From assembly GCA_023678885.1 (NCBI GenBank), contig CM042987.1, positions 29,040,927 through 29,104,926 on the forward strand: DNA of 64,000 bases, in the 5' to 3' direction. Below are positions 58,112 through 64,000 of this stretch, piece by piece (position 1 is the stretch's first letter; the number at the start of each line of letters is the position of its first letter). A program made the translations under genes and the position numbers. The DNA comes from Pogostemon cablin. Its lineage: Eukaryota > Streptophyta > Magnoliopsida > Lamiales > Lamiaceae. Under the pieces are notes generated by a model that had not been told where the DNA came from, did not search any database, and saw only the letters and a list, made by a program, of their open reading frames with translations.

Positions 58112-58653
58112 TGTTAGAGCGTGACTTGATTAAGTATTAAACGATTCAACTCTCTATCAGCTTAAGCTTTTAGATAAGTTGGTCGTTTAATATGTTAAAC
58201 GATTATCCTCTCTAAAAGCTTAAGCTTTTAGAAGAGGTGGTCATTTAACATGGTATCAGAGCCCATGGTTAACAAAGATCCAGGGTTCAAATTTCAACGC
58301 CATCTATTTATGAAAATAAATTCCACATGCAAGGCTTGAGGCAAAAATTCTCCGCCTGCATGTGAGGGGGGCGTATTAGAGTGATTTGATTAAGTATTAA
58401 ACGATTCAACTCTTTATCAGTTTAAGCTTTTAGATGAGGTGGTCGTTTAACATGGTATCAGAGCTCATGATTAACAAAGGTTCAGGGTTCAAACCTCACC
58501 GCTACCCATTTATGAAAAAATTCCACATGCAAGGCTTGAGGCAAAAATTTCCTGCCTGTATGTGAGGGGGCGTGTTAGAACATGACTTGATTAAGTATTA
58601 AACGACACTACTCTCTATCGGCTTAAACTTTTAGATGTGGTGGTCATTTTTCA
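58112..58653 (+). mobile_element. Tandem TRIM: three LTRs and two internal regions
   Basis: LTR (58112-58250), iMet primer-binding site TGGTATCAGAGC (58251-58262), internal region, LTR (58374-58452), a second primer-binding site (58453-58464), second internal region, LTR (58573-58653). The first LTR has a ~57-bp internal duplication. Flanks TATAT and TATAC suggest a single TSD around the whole array. Same family as 53145-53427 but more diverged. Confidence 0.9.
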
Positions 58654-58747
58654 TATACAATACTATTTAATTGATAAATATAAAATTAAATTATGTTAAA
58701 AAAATTACATTTATATATTATATATAAATAATTAAAAGTTTATAAGG

Positions 58748-59055
58748 GAAAATATGTTCTTAGCTTGGTTTGAAGCAATTAAGAAATACCCCGAGGCAAG
58801 AAAACTGACATATATAAAATTCCCAAAGCACTATGTCTGGAAAAGCAACATGAGAGAATAGATGAAAAGAAAAATTGGTAATTGGCCGTTGGTAGGATTT
58901 TCAATGTTCCTCCTGGTGCCAGAGAATCTTATTATTTTAGAATTCTGCTAAATGTAGTGCGAGTACCAACATGTTATAAAGATTTTCGTAAATTTGGAAA
59001 AGCGACATATTATATTTTTCAAGAAGCATGCTATGCAAGAGGGTATCATATGCCG
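58748..59055 (+). pseudogene. Helitron helicase (Rep/Hel) fragment
   Basis: Reading frames give MFLAWFEAIKKYPEARKLTY then IKFPKHYVWKSNMRE and a stop; after a frame change FNVPPGARE, YYFRILLNVVRVPTCYKDFR and FQEACYARGYHMP. This is the conserved stretch just upstream of the PIF1-like helicase core in plant Helitron proteins. Only about 100 of some 1,400 residues remain and they are broken by a stop and frameshifts. Confidence 0.8.
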
Positions 59056-59658
59056 TGACCATAAACAAAAATCCAATATTTAACCATGGTCAACTCTACA
59101 TTGCTGTATCTAGAGTTACAATAAGGTAAGGCTTGAAAATAATATTTTGTAATACTAATGATAGGGCCATAAGTAGGTATAAGAATTTTGTGTTCAGGAG
59201 GTATTCAGAAATGTTTAGAAAGTAACAGCTGCAAAGCTCTATAAGATAAAAAACATAGATGCAGGATCAGGTACGTCTTTCACCTAAGTTTGAATGTAGC
59301 TAATTTTTTTCGATGCATTCAGAATTTATTTTTTAATGGAATTTTGGTAATGTTGTGGAAATTGTATTGCTCTCATCAATGTGTGAGATTGCTAAGTTAG
59401 AACTTTTTTCATCTCTTCTTCACAACATACCATATATATTGAGAATGGATCTTATATTGATGTAAGGGAAAAGGTTTGAGACATTTAGGGGAGAAAGTGT
59501 TTATAGTGAAAATTTTTATTTTCCGAAGACCATATTGTGCATTGTTACGTACACTAAGTTTTTTCAAATCACAGTCTAAACATTTTTAAGATTTATGCCA
59601 ATGTTTTGAAAATAATTATTAATCGTATAACACAATTCAATATCTTTTAATTTTGTAG

Positions 59659-59660
<2 letters not shown>

Positions 59661-59727
<67 letters not shown>
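59661..59727. repeat. (TA)n microsatellite
   Basis: About 33 units inside the Helitron. Confidence 0.95.
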
Positions 59728-59730
<3 letters not shown>

Positions 59731-60149
59731 ATATATCATGTTTCAAAGATTAACTGTAATTTTTTTCAACAATATTTTAACAATTAAAGTTAATGGAAGG
59801 ATTCGTATTTAATAGGATAGACACAAAATCAAAAGATAGTTTCAATTGTATATATCATCTACAAGCAAAAAAAAAAAACAGTTACTAAATGATTATGGAG
59901 ATAGTTTCATCATTCAGTGAATTTTTTTTAAAAAAAAGGGCCTTGAACACTGTCATTTATATGTAATTTATAATTATTATTAACTGCTAGATTCATAAAA
60001 TGAACAATGGAAACTGACCAAAATGATGAACATCTACTAAAGCTATTGCTTTAGTTCTAATGTTGAATGTCAAACAGATCTAAAAGAATTGGTTCATGCC
60101 CCATTAAATTATATTACTACAACTACACAATACAAAAAAAAAATAATAC

Positions 60150-60365
60150 TCCCTGTGTCCCGTCCTAATGGTTACATTTGCTTCTTGCATGGTGATTAAG
60201 GAATATAGTATTTTAATGTATAGTGGATAGTTGTATTAGAATGGTAGGTGGGTCACATGTAGATGGTTTAATCGTTTTATGTGGGTGGATACTGAAATCG
60301 ATTAAGAACTGATCCCCAAATTGAAAATATATAACTATAAGGCCGAGAGGACATAAGAAGTATAG
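60150..60365. mobile_element. Diverged Stowaway-like MITE in the Helitron
   Basis: CTCCCTGTGTCCCGTCCTAA at the left; the right end (GGCCGAGAGGACATAAGAAG) is decayed. Confidence 0.5.
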
Positions 60366-61302
60366 GAAAGAAAACCAATTATTAAAAAAAATATTTATAA
60401 TTATTTTCATGCAAAAGACATATGAGATAATTATAAACATAAATAAATAAAAAAATAATACTAAAACAAAATTCTAACCAGACCAAAATCGAACGAGACA
60501 AGCTCAAACATATTCATAGAGATAAAACTATTAAAACTAAAATATAATTAACAATAATCCTATAATAAAATGTTTAAAAATTATTCGCAAAATATAATTA
60601 TTTCCGTGCAAAACACTTATGAGATATTTATAAACATAAATAAAAAAAATAATACTACAAACAAAATTTAAACCAGACCAAAACCGGACGAGAGAAGCTC
60701 AAACATATTCATACAGATATATAAAATTACTAAAAAAAACCAACAATCCTATAATAAAATGCTTTCCGTGCAACACACATACGGAAAATACTAGTATATT
60801 TAAAAATAAAGTGTTTTAGAATTAATTTGTATCAGAACTTTTAGCTTTTTAAAAATGTGAAGAGTGCGACAATAGTTGAAAACTATGAACAACTCTGTAC
60901 ATTAGGTCTTCAATACTCCTACGTTGAAGCTATGTTTGCCATTGATTTATTATTATTATTATTTCGATTTTCCCTGGAAATCTCTTGAAAAGATGAGGAA
61001 ATAAATCTCTCATAATTGATTGCTAACTCATCTTAAAATAACTTGTTAGCAACAATAATGCTTACGTCGCAAAGATTCAACTTTATAATATTCATTTATG
61101 AATTGGTCATTGCGATGTTTAATTTAAGTAGTAAAATCAGTATATGTGTGGAATAATAATAGGCAAAGACTTCCTGTGTGGATAGGAGTAATAATATTTT
61201 AATAAAAAGAGAATGGTGCAGCAGAGTAATATTCCAAGAACAATTCGTACTATAAATAATAAATAATAGTATATGTGATAATATTTTTAATAAAAAATGA
61301 TA

Positions 61303-61565
61303 CTCTCTCCGTCCCAGGAAAGATGACACACTTTCCATTTTGGGTTGTCCCACAAAAGTTTGCACATTCCTAAAAAGGCAAAAAGTCAAACGCAATCACC
61401 CTTCTCCATACACTTTATTTACAAAAAAACCACCACTACCTAACACACATAACATACTTTATCATTTATTTATTACCAAAAAAATATCATAATACACCTA
61501 AAAGTCACCACTTTATTAATCTTCGTGCCAAGAAAGGGGTGCAATCTTTCCCGGGACGGAGGGAG
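61303..61565. mobile_element. Stowaway MITE
   Basis: CTCTCTCCGTCCCAGGAAAG and TTTCCCGGGACGGAGGGAG, TA on both sides, 263 bp. Confidence 0.85.
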
Positions 61566-62337
61566 TATCTTTTATAAAAATTGATAACTATTTAAAGAAA
61601 ACATAAAAATGAGTTAATTGAGGTGCGGTCGTAGGTTTAACTGTGGTATAAATATAAAATCATTTTTCAAGAATTAGTAGCTGTTATTCAAAAGTATACA
61701 ACTTGGACAATAAAGTTAAATAATAAAAATAATAATAATAATAAAAGTAAAATCTTTACCTTAAGGCCATGTTCGTTTTCAAATTTCAAATCCAGGTTTT
61801 GGTTTTCAAAACCCACATTCAAATTTTAAAAACCTCCCCTGTATATACCTATTACATTATCTCTCCTCAATTAATACACATTCTCTCTTTATCTCTCTTA
61901 TCTCCTTTAACTTTTTAAATAAATTAATACATTGATTTGACATAAAGTTAAAACCTACCCTATTCAAAATCCAAAACAAACATAGAACACACTATTCATG
62001 GTTTTCAAACCCCACATAATCTCAAACCAAATATCACCTAAGAGAAGGAGGCATATAAACTAAATGGGCTCAAGTGATTCACTTGAAAGCACAAAGCACA
62101 GATTTAATAATATGACGGATTAGATTCAACCTTAAAGCATACAAAGAATCCAAGTTGTAATTGCAATATGAAAATGAATTTTAAAAAATCACATTCTCAA
62201 TGATCCATGGTAGTATGCCCCTAATTGCGATCTTATTGAAATTATGGATATATCAAACCGTTTAATATATATATAGTATAATACCTCCATAAATGTTAAA
62301 AAAACATAAATAAATATACATGCATTGTAGGAGTCAA
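61566..62337. other. Intergenic region and 3' UTR side of VPS2
   Basis: 61770-62040 has inverted TTTCAAATCCAGGTTTTGGT-like and GGTTTTCAAACCCCAC-like words, the style of a small MITE without clear termini. The final ~200 bp probably includes the VPS2 3' UTR. Confidence 0.4.
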
Positions 62338-63308
62338 TTACATCTTCCTCAAATTGTCTAACCTGGCCTGGAGGTCACTATCAATTCCACCATCATCGCC
62401 TCCCATTGCCTCCGCATTCGGAACCTTATTTGCAGCTGGGGCAGCTACCGTCGCAGTTGGTGCACTCACGAGCTGCATTGAGTGAATCATGAGTTCTATG
62501 AAATCAGGAAATAGATGAGCATGAGACTGAAAACATACCTCCTGATTAATGTTGATGCCAATTTCATCAAGAACCTGATTCACCAATTCTTCAGTTTCTT
62601 CTTCTTCTTCATCTCCTTCCAATGCATCGTCGATGGCATCTGCCATCACCTCACTGGTCAGTTCCATTTTCTCATTCTGCATTTCAAACTCTTGCATTAT
62701 TTTCTGCAGAGATGGCAGGTTCATCTGCCTATTCATTTGTCCCATGGCCTTTGTCACGCCCTTCATTGCCTCTCCCATTGCTTGTGTGGATTTTAATGTC
62801 TAAAAAAATAGATACTGAAATCAAGATAATTGTTGCAAGAATTGTAGCAAAATATTCTCTCGTAAGATTACACAGTGAGATGCTATTAAAATTTTAGTTC
62901 ATACACATATTTCTGTGATAGGGTCAGCAACATTTGATGATTTCAATAAGTAGGAACAGTAAGCAAACTTCCGTACAGCTTCAAACAGTAGAATCTAAAG
63001 GAGGTATAATCAAGGGGAACTGGGAGTAGTTTGTAAGATTAAGTAAAAACACAAAATATATATTTGAGTAAAGAAATATAGTATAATGCTAAAAGATCAA
63101 CATAATCCACCACAAGTTTCTACTTCATTCTTATAAAAACATTTCAGAAATTTGAGAAAATGTTAAAAAAAATTCAAGTGGTCAAAGTTTGTAACAGACG
63201 TACTTGAATTCTTAGCGATACACCTTGAAGTTGAGATTTCAGCTTATAAAACTTTTCAATCTGATGTCTGGTCCTGATAAGATCTTTGGCCATCACCTTA
63301 ACAGCTCC
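62338..63308 (-). CDS. VPS2.1: ESCRT-III subunit VPS2 (CHMP2A type), C-terminal exons; 5' part outside the window
   Basis: Three exons with GT-AG borders and matching phase: 63204-63308 (35 codons, GAVKVMAKDLIRTRHQIEKF on), 62539-62799 (87 codons, TLKSTQAMGEAMKGVTKAMG ... NINQE) and 62338-62472 (45 codons with stop). Together they give the last ~166 residues of a protein of about 225. The core helices, the acidic EGDEEEEETEELV segment and the C-terminal DSDLQARLDNLRKM, a MIM1 motif that binds MIT domains such as that of the VPS4/SKD1 ATPase, are all present. VPS2 caps and helps constrict ESCRT-III filaments at endosomes, forming intralumenal vesicles. The missing first ~58 residues should lie to the right of base 64000. 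Sequence looks functional. Confidence 0.93.
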
Positions 63309-64000
63309 CTATAATAAACGACTTGAAAAATATAGATTAAGTACATACAACTTGTATTCGGAATGGGAAACAATAGCAAAATATCAGCAACATATAGAAC
63401 TATGATGGATGAACAAAATTAAGAAAGCAAAAGAACCAGAAAAGGGTAAGTCATGTGAGAGAAAATACTAATCGAACAACTTTGAGGAAATAAATCCAGA
63501 ATTCAAACATCCAGACAGTGTGATTTCCTCTAGAGTATTATAAATATAAAATGTTAAAACTTGAAAACTAATCAATCAATTGATTACAGTGGAACACCAT
63601 GAAATGTGAAAGTCAGCTGCAAATCAAACTAAATCATTCGAACTTGGATCTGAGTTATGTATATTTCTAACTCAGTGCTTATTTAAATAGGTATATTATT
63701 TGCATCAGTAAGGTAAATATGATCTCTCCTTGACATGTTCTTATAAACCCTTGAAGGCATTTTTTTGATTTTGACCAATCTAAAAATAAAAAACAACTCT
63801 TGAAATTAACATGCTTCAGTTTGTTACCCTCTTAAAAATATAAATTCATGTAAATCAGGAAATTTAACCATCAAGTGAATATATATATATCCTGGAGCAT
63901 CATATTACTTTTGAATTTTCCGTGCACTTTAAGAGAATAAGAGTTTACTGAGACTGCATATATTCATGTCACAGAAAAAATGGTGAGCTACATTAATTAA
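63309..64000 (-). other. VPS2 intron sequence to the window edge
   Basis: No exon for the VPS2 N-terminus is visible on the minus strand here, so this is read as intron following the unseen 5' exon(s). Confidence 0.6.

Larger units (their letters stand above)
57466..60794 (+). mobile_element. Decayed autonomous-type Helitron
   Basis: The 3' end is convincing: stem TTTCCGT/ACGGAAA (60763-60769, 60781-60787), three bases, CTAG (60791-60794) followed by T. A degenerate helicase lies in the right orientation at 58748-59055. The 5' end is less certain: TCTATCTATCTATCTATATA at 57466, or a related start near 55055. The last ~390 bp consist of two tandem copies of a ~190-bp subterminal unit (about 60405-60590 and 60595-60790). 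Confidence 0.65.

Overview
This is an AT-rich stretch of a flowering-plant nuclear chromosome. The evidence is spliced genes with plant introns, plant LTR-retrotransposon lineages, Stowaway and Mutator MITEs, and a snoRNA cluster behind a telo-box/site II promoter. Gene and repeat style suggest a eudicot, perhaps an asterid; I cannot name the species. Only two protein genes are clearly intact or plausibly functional. One is a complete LAZ1-type (DUF300) membrane protein gene on the minus strand (19938-23137, eight coding exons, 483 codons). The other is the 3' part of an ESCRT-III VPS2 gene on the minus strand (62338-63308), whose 5' exons lie beyond the right edge.

The most distinctive locus is 7.4-10.4 kb. 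A minus-strand TATA box with an AAACCCTAA telo box and a TGGGCT element stands upstream of eleven candidate C/D-box snoRNAs, each recognised by C box, D box and a closing terminal stem. At least six carry 10-14 nt guides matching 18S/25S rRNA segments that I recognise from memory. Two of the snoRNAs form an A-B pair that was duplicated in tandem.

The rest is a layered transposon landscape that target-site duplications (TSDs) resolve unusually well. An Athila-like, gag-protease-only LTR element (32173-42433, TSD GTATT) carries a nested solo LTR in its 3' LTR. A decayed Tekay/Del-type Gypsy element (44642-54823, TSD ACGGA) sits inside a Mutator-type MITE, and itself has a 1.28-kb Mutator-like element in one LTR and a 283-bp TRIM in the other. 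A three-level nest (Stowaway > PIF/Harbinger-like > Mutator-type MITE) lies at 30.3-32.1 kb. Several Mutator-type MITE families with 9-bp TSDs recur; the GC-palindromic one has five copies. Helitrons are present, one with a degenerate helicase (58.7-59.1 kb) and a good 3' hairpin-CTAG end. There are also hAT-like elements (2.2-3.5 and 15.3-18.0 kb), a SINE-like element and long (TA)n tracts.

Layout: 0-6.5 kb transposon remnants; 6.8-10.4 kb snoRNA gene; 10.4-15 kb repeats and an unrecognised spliced locus; 15-19 kb hAT and SINE; 19.9-23.7 kb LAZ1; 24-32 kb MITEs and Helitron; 32-55 kb two large LTR elements with nested insertions; 55-61 kb Helitron territory with a tandem TRIM; 62.3-64 kb VPS2.
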